Below are positions 23,745-34,979 of a stretch of DNA of 64,000 bases, piece by piece (position 1 is the stretch's first letter; each line of letters opens with the position of its first letter). The notes beneath the pieces were generated by a model. The model made no database searches, was not told the DNA's origin, and saw only the letters and a list, made by a program, of their open reading frames with translations. The DNA comes from Auriscalpium vulgare (lineage: Eukaryota > Basidiomycota > Agaricomycetes > Russulales > Auriscalpiaceae), in the NCBI GenBank assembly GCA_019915015.1, contig JAHBBC010000002.1, positions 62,001 through 126,000 on the forward strand, in the 5' to 3' direction. Made by a program: the position numbers and the translations under genes.

Positions 23745-24177
23745 CTGTGGAGGCCTGCGCCGAACAGACTACGTATGTACATACGTCGGACAGCATACGT
23801 TGTTCTTCCCATTAATGTGATATCAATGGCGACATCTGTCCGCACCTTACGGGCTCGCACATAATAGCGCGGAAGAGGTGTCATGGCGCGAAGAGAGTCC
23901 GCTGCGCTTCGCGGTCCGCTGGCTGCGTCGGGCGTGTGTGCACCATCAATACATTCGCCCGCGCTGCACCGGCGTCGCAAAATAAGTACATCTATGGACG
24001 CGCTGTCTTCGCGCAAGACAATAAGGCCCCTATCACCCGCCGTGGAAGGCCTCGGCGCCTGTGCGACGAATGAGGCGCGCTCGTCAGGCATGTCATGGCG
24101 ACTCGGAGCCCGTGTTCTTCGCGGGGGTCGCGAGCTTTTGTCCCGCGAGCTTCGCGCTGACCTGTGCGCGACACACG
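23745..24177. other. Convergent intergenic region
   Basis: A 433-bp gap between the 3' ends of the kinase-like gene (+) and the TPR gene (-). Nothing else is seen. Confidence 0.45.
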
Positions 24178-25237
24178 TCAGTCATATGCGGCGCGCGCAG
24201 ACAATGGCGCGGGAAAGAGGGTGCGGACATTGAGGATGTGGGACGCGGCGCGCTCGACGCCGAACTCCTTGCTGCGCTTGTAATACTTGAGTGCTTCCTC
24301 GAGGCGCCCGCCTGTCGTCATATCGTGAGCGGGCGGCGCGGGAGACAATATGGACTAGGGACGGGCTGACACGCTTCGAGGACCGCAGCAAGATTGAACG
24401 CGATTTCAGGGTCTTCGGGCGCGAGGTCCGCCGCGGTGCTGCGACGTAAACGCGTCAGCGTGCGAAATGGACGAGAAAAGTGGGCTGCTGACCGGAGGTG
24501 CTGCAGGGCGAGGTCGGGCCGCGCGACGGGCGAGACGACGTACGCGCTCGCGAGATCTGCGCGGGGGCACATCAGCGACACGGGGCGGGCGCGGGACTCG
24601 GAAATGCATGACGGACTGGTATGAGCATCGGCGCTCGACGGCTGGAGCTGTATCGACTCCTTCCAGGCGGCAATCGCCTCGTCAAATTCCTCTGTGAAGG
24701 GAGATGTAGCTCGTGAAAACGGGGGGGCCAGGGGCGCGCGCACGCACTCAAGTGGTAGTGTGTGACGCCGAGGTTGAAGAGGGCATGGGCGTTCCTCTGG
24801 ATCTCGACGCTGCGCCTGTAGAGCTCCTTCGCGGCATGGACGTCGCCCTCTTCGAGCTTCTGTGTGCCCTGTTCGAGGCACTGGAAGGCCTCGAGTGCCG
24901 CAGGGTCGGAGGCGGTCGAATGGGGTGTGGTGGAGGTCGCCCACCCTAATTGCGAGACAATTAGGACTCCACGTATATGAAATCATGGGCGAAGCTGATG
25001 GCACGCACGCTTCGCGGGAAGAACGAGACGCAGGGCGGTCGGGGCCGGGGGCCTGGACGGACGGTGGGCGAGGACGGGGCGAGCGCGAGGCGCGGGTGCA
25101 GACGCGCGGGCGTGCAGCGAGCGTGTACGGCAGGCGGGGTCGGCGCTGGGCGGGGCGCGAGGGCGAGCGAGGGCGAGGGCGCGGTGACAGTATCGCAGCG
25201 CGCGACTCGTCGGCAGGCAGAGGCTGCGGTGGGACAT
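24178..25237 (-). CDS. TPR protein with a likely mitochondrial presequence
   Basis: Tetratricopeptide-repeat protein of unknown partner. The ATG at 25237 opens MSHRSLCLPTSRALRYCHRA, a run of about 75 residues rich in Arg, Ala and Ser and almost without acids, as expected of a mitochondrial targeting sequence. An intron then joins LPAKR to WATSTTPHSTASDPAALEAF. TPR helices follow: LEEGDVHAAKELYRRSVEI with NAHALFNLGVTHYHL; then EFDEAIAAWKESIQL; NLASAYVVSPVARPDLALQH; DPEIAFNLAAVLEA; and LEEALKYYKRSKEFGVERA. Five phase-consistent introns were removed. The end is the TGA at 24178-24180. Only 191 bp separate this start from that of TIM23 on the other strand, so both probably share a promoter, which fits a mitochondrial role. 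The ortholog was not identified. Confidence 0.82.
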
Positions 25238-25428
25238 GGTGCTTATTGTGTGTGGTGCGAGGCAAGTGGCCGACAGCAAACGCACCGCGGCTGACTAACC
25301 GCCGGGCCACCCCCCGGGCTGCCGGCCGCGCGCGCTGGCTCCTCAAAATTTGGCCGCCGTGCTCGCTGTCCCCGACGTCGACCACCCCCCTTTGCCCGTT
25401 CCCCACCCTCGCATTATAATCTCGCATA

Positions 25429-26324
25429 ATGGCCTCCTCCCCCTCCCCGGACGCGACAGACTTCCTCAAGAACGCGCAGTTCGCACGCAGCGACGCGTCA
25501 GCAAGCCCCCTTCCCGACTCCGTCACCGCGTCCGACCTCCTCCTGGGGGCCTACGACCCAGCAAAGCTCCATCCCCTCGCCGGTCTCGGCGACCAGCTCG
25601 ACTACCTCGTACTAGACGATGATAAGACAAACGACCTGCCCGGCTCAGGAACTGCCATTCCCTCCAGGGGCTGGAGCGATGACTTGTGCTACGGCACAGG
25701 AACTATGTATCTCGGTGGTATGTCATCTGCACTCCTTCCAATCTATCTATCCATCCTCGCTTCTTCGCCTTTGCTGCCCCCGCCCGTCGCTCTCTCACCT
25801 TATCTTGCCATCTTATTGTCTTTGCACCCCGTCACATGCTCATCCCCGTACCCGCAGGTCTGGCCCTCGGCGGGGTGTGGGGCGTCCGTGAGGGCGCGCG
25901 TCGCCCGCTGGCACTCTCTAATACGAGGCTGCGAATCAACAGCATTCTCAACGCCGTCACGCGAAGGGGGACATTCCTGGGCAATTCAGCCGGCGTCTTG
26001 GGTGCGCACCTGCCCCATTCATCTTCTTTTTGTTCTCCACCTAAGCGCTTGACGTGTAGCTCTGGCATATAACGGGATTAATTCGTCCATCGATGGCCTA
26101 CGGGGAAAGCACGACACCATGGGAAGCATGGCCGCGGGTGCGCTTACGGGTGCGCTCTACAAGTCCTCAGGTGCGCGCGTTCCCATGTCTCGGGACGTTT
26201 GGCCGCCTTGCTCACCGTGACGGCGTGACGGTGCCACACAGCCGGCGTGAAGCCCGCGCTCGCAGCGGCTACGCTGGTCTCGGGACTTGCAGGCGTATGG
26301 AGTTATGTCAAGACGCGTGTCTGA
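25429..26324 (+). CDS. TIM23: Mitochondrial inner membrane translocase subunit Tim23
   Basis: Channel subunit of the TIM23 presequence translocase in the inner mitochondrial membrane. The N-terminal intermembrane-space half has FLKNAQFARSDAS, LLGAYDPAKLHPLAGLGDQL and YLVLDDDK, the Tim50/presequence contact region. The Tim17/Tim23 core follows: SDDLCYGTGTMYLGGLALGG and WGVREGARRPL. An Arg-rich loop has NTRLRINSILNAVTRRG with FLGNSAG; then ALAYNGINSSIDGLRGKHDT; and finally AGALTGALYKS with AATLVSGLAGVWSYVKTRV. Gly-rich helices with GxxxG spacing and the Arg between helices are typical. At least four exons, the first 25429-25717. Stop TGA at 26322-26324. The total of about 215-225 residues is normal for the family. 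Confidence 0.95.
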
Positions 26325-26979
26325 GTACATTATACCCGATGTAAATAGGCAGATCTGTGCGGGCGATTGCAGTGCTTCCAGCTCTTTCGTGTCTTCGTGT
26401 CCGCTCGTTTAGCATCGTGTTGCGGCTGGGGTCCACGGGTGCCGCTGAGCCGGTCGAGTCGGAGGCGACACCCGAACGCGAACGTCAACGGCTTTCTCCT
26501 TGGCCAGATCAAGCCCCACGGCACGGTCAGATTCCCCATCTCTGGGCCATCAAACTCTCCGACTCTCGTGGCCACCGCGCGCGTTCTGCCCCTTGCTTCC
26601 GATCTCGCTCGTCGTATATAATGAACGCCTCCGTCGACGCCTGTCCACCCCCCCATGCCGCCGCTGTGCTGACTTGCCTTGTCCGCCCAGGCGGTCCACT
26701 CTGCGTCCATGCTGCTATCGCGAACGCATCCTTCGCTTAGTGTCCCCCCCGCGGCGGGCGGTGCGCAGGCTTCTTGCGGCTCGCCAGCACCGTCATGCTC
26801 CGCGGCCATGCTCTGTCCCTCGAGGCACGGCCCAGACCCCCTCGTGGTCTCCATGGCCGCTTCTTCGTTGGTGAGTGCCTTCGACGCGCGGTCCGATGCC
26901 AGGCGATCGTTGATTGGGTTTCAAGGCGATTCTTCTGTCCCTGTGGTCCCCCACTAACCCGGCCTGGGCGGGCTATTCC
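26325..26979. other. Upstream region of the velvet gene
   Basis: About 650 bp of Pro/Ser-coding-like, pyrimidine-rich DNA that probably holds the TIM23 terminator and the velvet promoter and leader. A 174-codon minus-strand ORF (26330-26854) has no recognised domain and is not called. The true first exon of the velvet gene may lie here. Confidence 0.4.
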
Positions 26980-28094
26980 ATGTCCCTAGACCTCCGCCTA
27001 TGTGCGGTCGTCTTGCATTTTCTCATCTTGTTCCCTGCGTACCACACACAGAGCACTCGTGCCCGCACCCCGGACGACCCCTTCACGGCCGCTCATGATC
27101 CTCCCGTTTTTCCCCTTATCACACTGCGGCTGCGCGCCGCCGCACGTGCCGCGAGCGACCGCCCGTCCTCGTCGCGCTCGGCCGCCCCCGCATACTACGC
27201 CGCGAGCTCCGCGGGCAGCGCGTCATGGGGACGCCAGTCATCGCGTTCGCTCGGCGACGCGTCCCTCGCCTCGCTCCTCCCGACGGCGTTCCTCCAGGAA
27301 ACGCCCAGCCCCATCGCGGCCGACCCACACACCAGGCAACCCCATTTCTCGTCCGCTCCGTCACGTCGAGTAACGCATGCGTCTGTCCCCCAGGAATTAT
27401 TCGCTTGAGATCGTGCAGCAGCCCGAGGTCTCCGCCGAGTTCGGTGGGCAGGCACTGTCGCGGCTGCCGCTGGCGCCGCCGCTCGTCGCGCAGCTCGTCG
27501 TGCGCGACTCGCGCGGGCACGTCGTGGAGGGGTAGGCCGTCTCCCTCCCTTCACCCCGCTCTCGCCACGCCTGACCACCGTTCCCCTTGCGCGCACAGCG
27601 ACCCCGAGCACCCGTACCTGATCTGCCACCTTTCGCTGTACACCGCCGACGGGCTCACCGTGCTCGACGCCGCGTCGCATGCGGGCCGCCACTTCCCGCC
27701 CAACCGGCTGCTCTACGGGAACCTCGTGTCCTCGCCCCACTCGCTGCGCAATTTGCAGGGCCGTCTGGGCGTGTACTTCCTCTTCCCCGACGTCAGTGTG
27801 CGCGCCGTCGGCCGCTACTCGCTGCGGCTGACGCTTATGCGCCTCTCGAGGCACGTCCGCCCCCGCGCGCCTGCGCGCCGTGCCGTGAGCTGACCCGCGT
27901 TGCGTTGCAGCAGCGATGCCCTCGGCATGATGGGTGTGGGAGAGAGCGGCGGCACCCTCGCGCAAGCGCGGACGCGCCCGTTTGAAGTCCGGCCGCGCCA
28001 TTCGTACATCGCCCCGCGTAAGCCGTCCCCTCTCGTCACCGTTCCCCTCGCCCCGGCTCACCTCGTTCCCTGCCCGCAGCGCAAACCGCCTTAA
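26980..28094 (+). CDS. Velvet-family transcription factor (start uncertain)
   Basis: DNA-binding regulator of the fungal velvet family (VeA/VelB/VosA/VelC), which links development to secondary metabolism. The domain is clear: NYSLEIVQQPEVSAEFGG, PLAPPLVAQLVVRDSRGHV, then after a short intron PEHPYLICHLSLYTADG, HFPPNRLLYGNLVSSPHSL, GVYFLFPDVSVRAVGRYSL and RLTLMRLS. A GC-donor intron (27851-27910) leads to SDALGMMGVGESGG and FEVRPRHSYIAP, and a last intron to RKPP with the TAA at 28092-28094. The N-terminal exon is poorly fixed: the ATG at 26980 is the last in the open frame before the domain, but other starts or an extra intron are possible. The missing C-terminal extension excludes a VeA-like protein; VelB, VosA and VelC cannot be told apart by eye. 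Confidence 0.82.
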
Positions 28095-28970
28095 CGGAAT
28101 TCTTCTTGCAACAAGGAGCCCGAATGTATGCATTTGCTTCTCGATCTTCCCGGCTCCTCGAGGGCCCTTACTGAGTTCTTATTGCCAACGGTCCCCCATA
28201 CAAACACGAGTGCTCATCTATTCGTTGACAGACCGTGATTGACGCTCGTGTACAAATTGTACCTTCGTTCACCGTGGGGGTCGCTTCGTTCAAATTTGAT
28301 GCTTCGCGGGTTTTTCTTTCTCCCCTTCTTGATGTCGCTGCCGATGGTTCGTGATCCATGTCTCGTCCTCAAACAGCTATGTGGCCTGGTTTCCGTCAGG
28401 CTGAAGGGAGCATGGATTGTCTCGTAAAAATATACTTACGCTGCTTACGATTGCCTCTCTGTATACACGCTATGTTTGCTGTCGATTTAAACTATACAAA
28501 ATGCTCGATTTAGAAGGTGGGGCCCGCAACGTACATGCCCGATGTTCGATTTCAAGGGACACCTTGACGACGCGACTTCCCTCCGAGATGCACGTCGACG
28601 AGCGGAGCCGGCATTCATACGCGCAAAGTTTGCGGGAGATTTGGGTTCGCCCCGGACAATCTAAACACTAACTATACGGACACAATTGTGCGCAACGGCT
28701 GGGTCCCGCCGAAGGAACCTACAGGCGCTCGATAGATACGATTATCAGATACCCGAGACGAACCCGAGCTTCGGTCGAAATATAAAAATCAGCTTGCCAG
28801 CGATTGGCGACGCCACCGTGCGTAGGCATTTCTCACTCTACGTCCGCATGTGAAATTGAGATTGGATATATACGTGATGACAATGCGAGAGCCAAGAGAC
28901 ATAAAAAGCGGCCAGTGATGAAGCGGTGAGCGAGTGAGGAAGGGGAATAAGAAGGAAATAATGCGATACA
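28095..28970. other. Convergent intergenic region
   Basis: 876 bp between the ends of the velvet gene (+) and the SAC3-domain gene (-). AT-rich in places, consistent with two 3' untranslated regions. No gene seen. Confidence 0.45.
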
Positions 28971-30826
28971 TCAGATGGCGCCTTTGATCTGCACCTTGCG
29001 GTACTTCTCCTCCAAGACCTGCGGGAGCTCCGAACCCAAGGACCTGCACTCCAGGATCCTCTCGGCGGTGGGGCTGTTTGGGTTGGCATACGTTGCCGCA
29101 CGGTGATCCTCAAGGAATTTACACGCGTCCGCCGCGTCGTCGAATGCGAGCTCCTGCACGAGCCATGAGACCGTGATCTTCTGATACCTGCGGGCCACAA
29201 CAATCAGAAACACGTAAGAAGCGAGCGGAGGCTTTGTACGGACGCTTTGCTCATGATCAACAATGCGTGCACGCGCTCGCGTGCGATGAAATGGTCCATG
29301 ATATACCCGCCCATGTTCGGCGCAGTGATGTAGCACTCGAAGAATGCATGGTAGTTGCCCATCGCCATCGCGCGCTGCACTGCGAGGGCGTGCTGGACCG
29401 CTGCATCCGCTTTCTGCCTGGGCGTTAGCTGACCTACGTACAGATTAAGTTCTGCGGGCCACGGCCGTCCCCGCGTCAGCGTTATCTGTCGCCAGAGTTA
29501 GGAAGGAAGCCAGAGACGGACCACTTGAGTTCCGGCCGTGTAGCAACATCAAGATACGATATGCGGTGAACTCCTCCGTCTTCCCCGGGATGCCGAGCTC
29601 GTACAATGACTTCAGAGCACCTTGACATTGATTATACTCTACCATATCGCCCTGAATCGCGATGATTATCCGCTGCTCGGATCACAAATGAAGAATCAAC
29701 ACTGACGACTTCTAATGCCATCCGTGCGTGGATCTCGTACACAGTGACGGTAAACTCGTTCTTTATGCGCTGGACCTGGAGCAAACTGGATCACGCTTTT
29801 CAGCACGTAGCAGAGGATAGACGTACGGTGAGGTCCTGCCGCAGGCTCTTGAACTGGCTGCATACCCACGCATAGCTAACTTTCTCCTTCCACCGCTTCT
29901 TGAGCTCTGCAAGGGTCTGCTGCAAAACTTTATACGGACGGATTTGTTCTGCTTTCGGTTCCTGTACAACTCACTCAACCTCCGCCTCCTTGTCCCGCAT
30001 GACCGCATGGAAACGCACCGAAGTCAAGCGCAAGTAGTCCTTTAATATCTCCTCCGACTTCCCCACAATCGTGTACCGATCCCAGTTCAGCACAATCTGC
30101 CCCGCCCCCAGTGAGCATCCCAGAAAACTGAGCACGCCGTGTGATCACGCACCGGTTCCGGCTCGTTATTGGGCGTCCCGGGGCCATACGGCGAGTTGGA
30201 GCGTGATGGCATAGCAGGACCGTTGAAAACGTGAGCGGTATGATGGTTAGCCTTGAGAGACGTCTGACCGCGCCCACCGCCGATCGACTTCTGCCGCTCG
30301 ATCTCGTGCTCCCGCTGAAAGCGCTCCGCTCTCCGGTTCAGCGCGGCGCGGTCGTTCATATCCAGCGCATTTGTCGTGGCAGACTTGGATATTTGTGATT
30401 TCTTGGCCTTCTTAGACGTCGTGTTTGTCGGCGTGCTGTCAATACTGCGCGTCCATAACAATCGGCGATGAGTAGCGGGACGCGGAGAGGAACGGGGCAC
30501 GCACATCTTGCGCTTCAGACTGGTAGACGGTGTGAGTGTTATGGGGAGCAGGCTGGGAAGGCTATGAGAGCTCGGTCGGAAGATGGAGGGACGTGCGCGA
30601 GCGTGACCTTTTCAATTGCACCCCGGCCCAGTCGGTCGTCCAGAGTGTTTTACTGCTGAATGCGTCAGAGATTACCTGCCGTAGTTCATTTTGCGCCTCG
30701 TCACGATTCGCATCGGTCATTTGGCCCAGGCAAGAGGCCACCCAGTCTCTGCGGTGAGTTCAGCACGCTGCCTGCGAGAAGCTGACGCAGCACGCACTTC
30801 AGTTGCTGCGGCCACGTATCCGCCAT
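28971..30826 (-). CDS. THP3: SAC3/GANP-domain protein, THP3/LENG8 type
   Basis: PCI-like SAC3-domain protein of the Thp3/LENG8 group; yeast Thp3 works with Csn12 in transcription elongation and pre-mRNA splicing. The ATG at 30826 begins MADTWPQQLK, which an intron joins to DWVASCLGQMTDANRDEAQN. The same exon reads on into TLWTTDWAGVQLK, a hallmark of the family. A basic linker has LNRRAERFQREHEIERQKS. The SAC3 region starts LNWDRYTIVGKSEEILKDYL, then IRPYKVLQQTLAELKKRW, SYAWVCSQFKSLRQDL, VQRIKNEFTVTVYEIHARMA, YNQCQGALKSLYELGIPG, AMAMGNYHAFFECYI and VSWLVQELAFDDA. It ends at the TGA at 28971-28973 after KYRKVQIKGAI. At least seven introns were inferred. The subfamily call is strong because both the N-terminal and the SAC3 landmarks are present. 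Confidence 0.9.
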
Positions 30827-31139
30827 GTCGAGAGAGCTGAGTTATGTTGAGAAGAGGATAGGCCAAAGGATATCGGATTCAAACGGCTCAGCAGGTGGAG
30901 ATGGTAGAAGGCAGAGAAGAAGAGCGCTGCCGCCAGGCGTGCCCTCAGCCACGCCTTTTCTCAGATAGGAAGGCATTGCCGCATTCGGACGATACGGAAA
31001 CCGCGGACTCGAGCTCGGAGCGTCGGAGGTATTTGATCAACGTATGGACTGTCCATTTGTACGCCAAATATTACTAGAGAGGACCCGGAAGTACTCTGCC
31101 TACTACTAAGAGGAACACATCGTCTTTCTACCTCCCCTT
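30827..31139. other. Intergenic: THP3 promoter / CYT1 3' region
   Basis: 313 bp between two minus-strand genes. No gene or distinct motif recognised. Confidence 0.4.
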
Positions 31140-32479
31140 CTAATGACCTTTACCCGTCGGTGGGGAGTAGACTGCACCACCTGTTAGTCGAAAGCCTATT
31201 CGGACCCGAGCAGACACTCACAGATCTTCCGGTTCTTGATGACGGTCCACTTGAACCGCTTGACATACAAGCTGATCGCGGTGAGCGCAGAGAAGAGGAT
31301 GACCGCCTTGATGCCGCTCTTCTTGCGTTCGTCGTGCTCCGGTTCAGCGGCCCATGCTAAAAACACCGTGACATCCTTCGCGAGCTGTGCAGTCGTCGCC
31401 GGTGTGCCTAGAGCCCACGGAAACCGCTCTAGCCCCGCACGGTGCAGAAATTATGTAAACACACACCATCATCATACTCGACGAGCCCGTCGAACAGCAC
31501 GCGGGGCATGGAGATGGCGCCGCCGGGGAAGTACGGGTTGTAGTTCATGCCCTCGCGGATTTCAACGCCAGCCGGGGGATCGACATAACCAGTCAGGAGA
31601 GAAAAGATGTAGTCCTACGGTTGCGTACATGAGCCAATAACATCAGGGAGGACGCGAAGAAGACACGAACTGAGGCGCCATGGCGAGCCTTGACGATCAG
31701 GCTGAGGTCGGGGGGCAATGCACCGCCGTTCGACGCGCGCGCGGCCTCCTCATTCGGGTACGGCGCTGGCATATAGTCCGAAAGCTTTCCAGGACGCTGG
31801 AACATCTCACCCTGGTCGTTCGGGCCATCGGTGTACTCGACCTCCTCTGCGAGCGCCTTCGCCTCATCGGCGGAGTGCGAGACACCGACCAGGTTGCGCC
31901 AGGCGATGCGGTCGAGCGAATGGCACGCCGCACAGACATCCTTGTACACCAGGTAGCCGCGCCGGATGCTGTGGGGTGAAGCCGGGGTGAGCATGGCGCG
32001 CGCGAGCAGACGTGCTGGCGTACCTAGCGTGGTCAAACGAGTCGAACCAGCCCTTGTTCGACCAGGGATATGCAGCAGGGTGAAGGCCGGCCTCGGCCGG
32101 TGAGGAAGCGTGCACTTCGCTGATGAAAGGCAGGCTGCCGTAGAGGTGGGTGTACCAGGCAATGGAACCGACGCTCAGCAGTGTCGCCGACGCGAGCGTC
32201 GCACGCGAGTTCAGCAGCGTCTGCCATCCCAATTTTCTCAGCTCCTCCTCGTGACCGATAGACAACAATGCGCACCTGGAACCCGCTCGAAGACGCGGCG
32301 TCAGACGACGCAAACCGGACCTGCTGGCGAACGAGCGTTTAGCATCACCGACTGATGTGTGCATGAAAAAAGGAAGTTCTGACCAAGCCAGAGCGCGTCG
32401 CAGGGCGCAGGGAGGCAGTGCGGGCAGCCGCGAACGCGCCTTGCTTGGAGAGGGCGGCCGCAGGCAGCCTCGAGAGCAT
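31140..32479 (-). CDS. CYT1: Cytochrome c1, heme protein of complex III
   Basis: Membrane-anchored c-type cytochrome of the bc1 complex that passes electrons from the Rieske protein to cytochrome c. The ATG at 32479 opens a typical presequence, [20 protein letters not shown], which is spliced to [18 protein letters not shown], the hydrophobic sorting part of the bipartite signal. The mature part has [20 protein letters not shown] with the CxxCH heme site, then [57 protein letters not shown] and [14 protein letters not shown]. The C-terminal anchor has [18 protein letters not shown] and [12 protein letters not shown]. The last exon (YSPPTGKGH) ends at the TAG at 31140-31142. The joining of exon 1 leaves some doubt about the 32.20-32.38 kb part; the rest is firm. 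Confidence 0.94.
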
Positions 32480-33537
32480 TTTGGTGCAAGGATTTTGGGA
32501 GGAAGGAGGCAGTCACGGTCGTCACAACAGCCCTCTCGGGTCGACACGGGCGGAATATCCGCCAATCAAAAGCCCGACATTGTGTTCGGCAGATACCGAC
32601 GTCCTTGCTCTCGACTCCCATGCGCTCGACATCGACTACGATATCTCTAGGCGTTCAAAGCCTCCGAATCAATAACTGGAATGATAAGAAGTACAGAAAT
32701 AAAATGACAAGCCTGTCACTCGTCTGATACGGCCGCGGGGGCCGCGGATAGCACAGGGAAGCTCAACTTTTGGCAGCGTTTCTTCAACGGCTCTGCGAAG
32801 AATCAGGTCGTGTACACAGATATTGTCACAGCGGCAGTAAAATAGCACAAATTCACTTTCATCGTCGACCGATAGCCTTCTGAATAATCTCAACATGTGG
32901 GCATGACTCGCTCGTGAGTTTTGGCATGACAACCCACTTGCGCATACGCATGCAGCTCTCACTACTCGGACTAGGGTGGGACACTACAGTAAGTAAATCT
33001 GATTTGGTCTCATAGATATAGACATACGCCGGCATGTGCAGCGATCTATGATGGTGTGGCAATAGATCTTTCGAAGCTGCCGGGTCGAGACGATTGGACA
33101 TCGCTCACATACAGACATTTGTCCTCGGCTTGCATTCATGACTTGTCGACTTGTCTTGCATTCATAATTCGTCTTTTGACGCAAAATAGCTTGTTCCCGG
33201 ATTTTGTGCGTTCTGGTTGATGCCAAGTCCTAACTCTCGCGATTCCGTTTGGCCAAGGCCACGTGGAGAACATGCTGCACGGAGGCGAACTGCCGAAGCC
33301 ACGAGGCCCACCTCGGAACGGGAAATTTAGGTAGCATCGGACCACGTTAACGACGCCACCCGTGGAATCGCAAGACTCACAACTACTCGCACTGTGGTGG
33401 CCAATCCAGAGACAATGAGAAACCATCGTAGCATATCATCACAAACGCGAGTAAAGTTAATAAGCGTCATAAACACCGGGCGAGATCAAAAACCGTTCGT
33501 GTGTCATCGTGTGATACGGGCGCGCGCACTGGGCCAC
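32480..33537. other. CYT1 upstream region and CYSTM-gene 3' region
   Basis: About 1.06 kb between two minus-strand genes. Apart from a CCAAT box near the CYT1 start, nothing is recognised; ORFs are short and without domains. Confidence 0.4.
32562..32568 (+). promoter_or_regulatory. CCAAT box upstream of CYT1
   Basis: CCAATCA lies 83 bp before the CYT1 ATG. CCAAT boxes work in either orientation, and respiratory genes including yeast CYT1 are controlled by the Hap2/3/5 CCAAT-binding complex. Seen in the sequence; its role is inferred. Confidence 0.4.
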
Positions 33538-34019
33538 TCAGAAAAGACAATCGCAGAGCTCTGCACACGCGCATGTCGTAAGCACCTAGACACATCTCCG
33601 GGAGGAAAGAACCACGCACCTTCCGCGCAACAGCACAAGCACATTCCTGCCAAGCACGCCGTGCAGCACCCGCTATCCTTCTGCTGCGGAGGTGGTTGTT
33701 GCCTGTAGATATCGCTCTCCGTCAGGCACCATTGCCATGGCACAACGAAGGCTGCACGCACACATAGACCGTCTGGGGCTGGGGCTGAGGTTGGTAGCCC
33801 GGCTGGCCGTTGTACCCGCCTTGGTAGGCTTGCTGGGGCTGCTGGGGGTAGTATTGGCCCTGCTGCGGTGGACCTACTCCGCTTTAGCCTGTGTGCACCA
33901 ATACGCCGACCGCCGAGCTCACCTTGCGGGGGGTAGTACTGGCCCTGCTGCTGCTGGGGGTAGCCACCCTGCTGGGGATAGCCACCTTGCTGTCCGCCGT
34001 AGTAATCTTTGTTGGACAT
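33538..34019 (-). CDS. CYSTM-type cysteine-rich small membrane protein
   Basis: Small protein with a Gln/Tyr/Gly/Pro-rich N-terminus and a C-terminal cysteine-rich transmembrane module (CYSTM), a class of tail-anchored stress-related plasma membrane proteins of fungi and plants. The ATG at 34019 starts MSNKDYYGGQQGGYPQQGGY, with repeated GGYPQQ units. A middle exon has YNGQPGYQPQPQPQTVYV and another QQPPPQQKDSG. The module reads CCTACLAGMCLCCCAEELCD with CLF at the end, the final intron falling inside the AE/EL junction. Stop TGA at 33538-33540. Three introns. Eight Cys lie within about 20 residues. Membrane insertion and palmitoylation are usual for the class but not shown here. Confidence 0.85.
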
Positions 34020-34979
34020 AATGTGTGGGAGGAGGAAGGGAGGGAAATTCAGGAGAGCAAGGAGGGGCACGCGTTGATTTGTTCGCGGCTGAAGGCCGGT
34101 TGGCTTTATATAGTCCGGCCCGAGGCGTGGTGGCTGCGGAGGATCCGGCGAGTATCCGGCGGCGGTGCACGGCTTGCGCCGGGATGGAACTGCCCTTGTC
34201 CTTCCCCACCAGGCTCCGTCGCTCCGACTCAGAGATCTCCCCCGGGCCGCCTCAACTCCCTGAGGCTGTACTTGCTGCGCACTGTGCCCGCCCCAACTCT
34301 GTCCTGGACTCTGCATCGGGTTTACTTGCACGCTCGCCGAGGTCTTCCCATCGTCGGCAGGACGCCCGATATTTCCCTGTCTCGCTCGCTTTTGAAGAGA
34401 ACGTGCCCCTGAAGCTGCGTAGTGCCCTTATTGGTGCACACAACGCACGACACGACATCTACAACAACCTCGTTCTCAGGCTGTCCCTCGCCTTTGATAT
34501 AATTACGGAAGCCAGGGCAGGCATCTCCACGCTGTACTGCTGGCACCTCAAACCCCCGCGTTCTGCATTCCGAGGTCGTCCGGCCAGCCTCTCGGTTCGA
34601 ATTCCTTTTGCGCCCGTCTCCGCCATTCCGACCGACGTCATCGATCGACGAGCCCCGACGAGTGGTTCGGATGCTGCGGTGGTTGCGGTCGAACATGCCT
34701 CCTGGTTCTATTATTACTTCTGATCTGCCTTTACTTCTCTGATGGCTAGAGGCTTCCAGCAGGACTTCGTGGCTGTTCGTACAGCCCCACCGAGCACACG
34801 TCCCGCTGTGGCCATAGCTGTCCCCTGAATGCCCAGCCAGAATTGATACATGGTGCTCGTTCATTCAGCACGAAGTTATAACAATAATAACACGTCTTCA
34901 CATACTGTATAATCTTAGTATGATACAAACGTCAAATAAAAACCAAGAAAGCAAAACATATATGTGTAGCTCAGCTGGG
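34020..34979. other. Gene-free stretch upstream of the CYSTM gene
   Basis: A 233-codon plus-strand ORF (34025-34723) is open but has no domain and mirrors the promoter and leader of the CYSTM gene. The region should hold that promoter and the 3' end of the Zn2Cys6 gene. Confidence 0.4.

Noticed and set aside
24318..25526. 402-codon minus-strand ORF over the TPR gene
   Set aside because: It reads through introns of the TPR gene and agrees with the TPR frame only in parts; the spliced model explains the conserved blocks.
26330..26854. 174-codon minus-strand ORF between TIM23 and the velvet gene
   Set aside because: No domain, low-complexity composition, and it lies in the expected promoter/leader of the velvet gene.
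27195..28133. 312-codon minus-strand ORF across the velvet gene
   Set aside because: Arg/Ala-rich shadow of GC-rich coding sequence; the sense strand carries a clear velvet domain with introns.
34594..34605. GGTTCGAATTCC, like a tRNA B box
   Set aside because: No A box, no acceptor stem pairing and no anticodon arm at the right distance upstream.
34025..34723. 233-codon plus-strand ORF upstream of the CYSTM gene
   Set aside because: No domain or signal sequence, and its start overlaps the leader of the opposite-strand gene.
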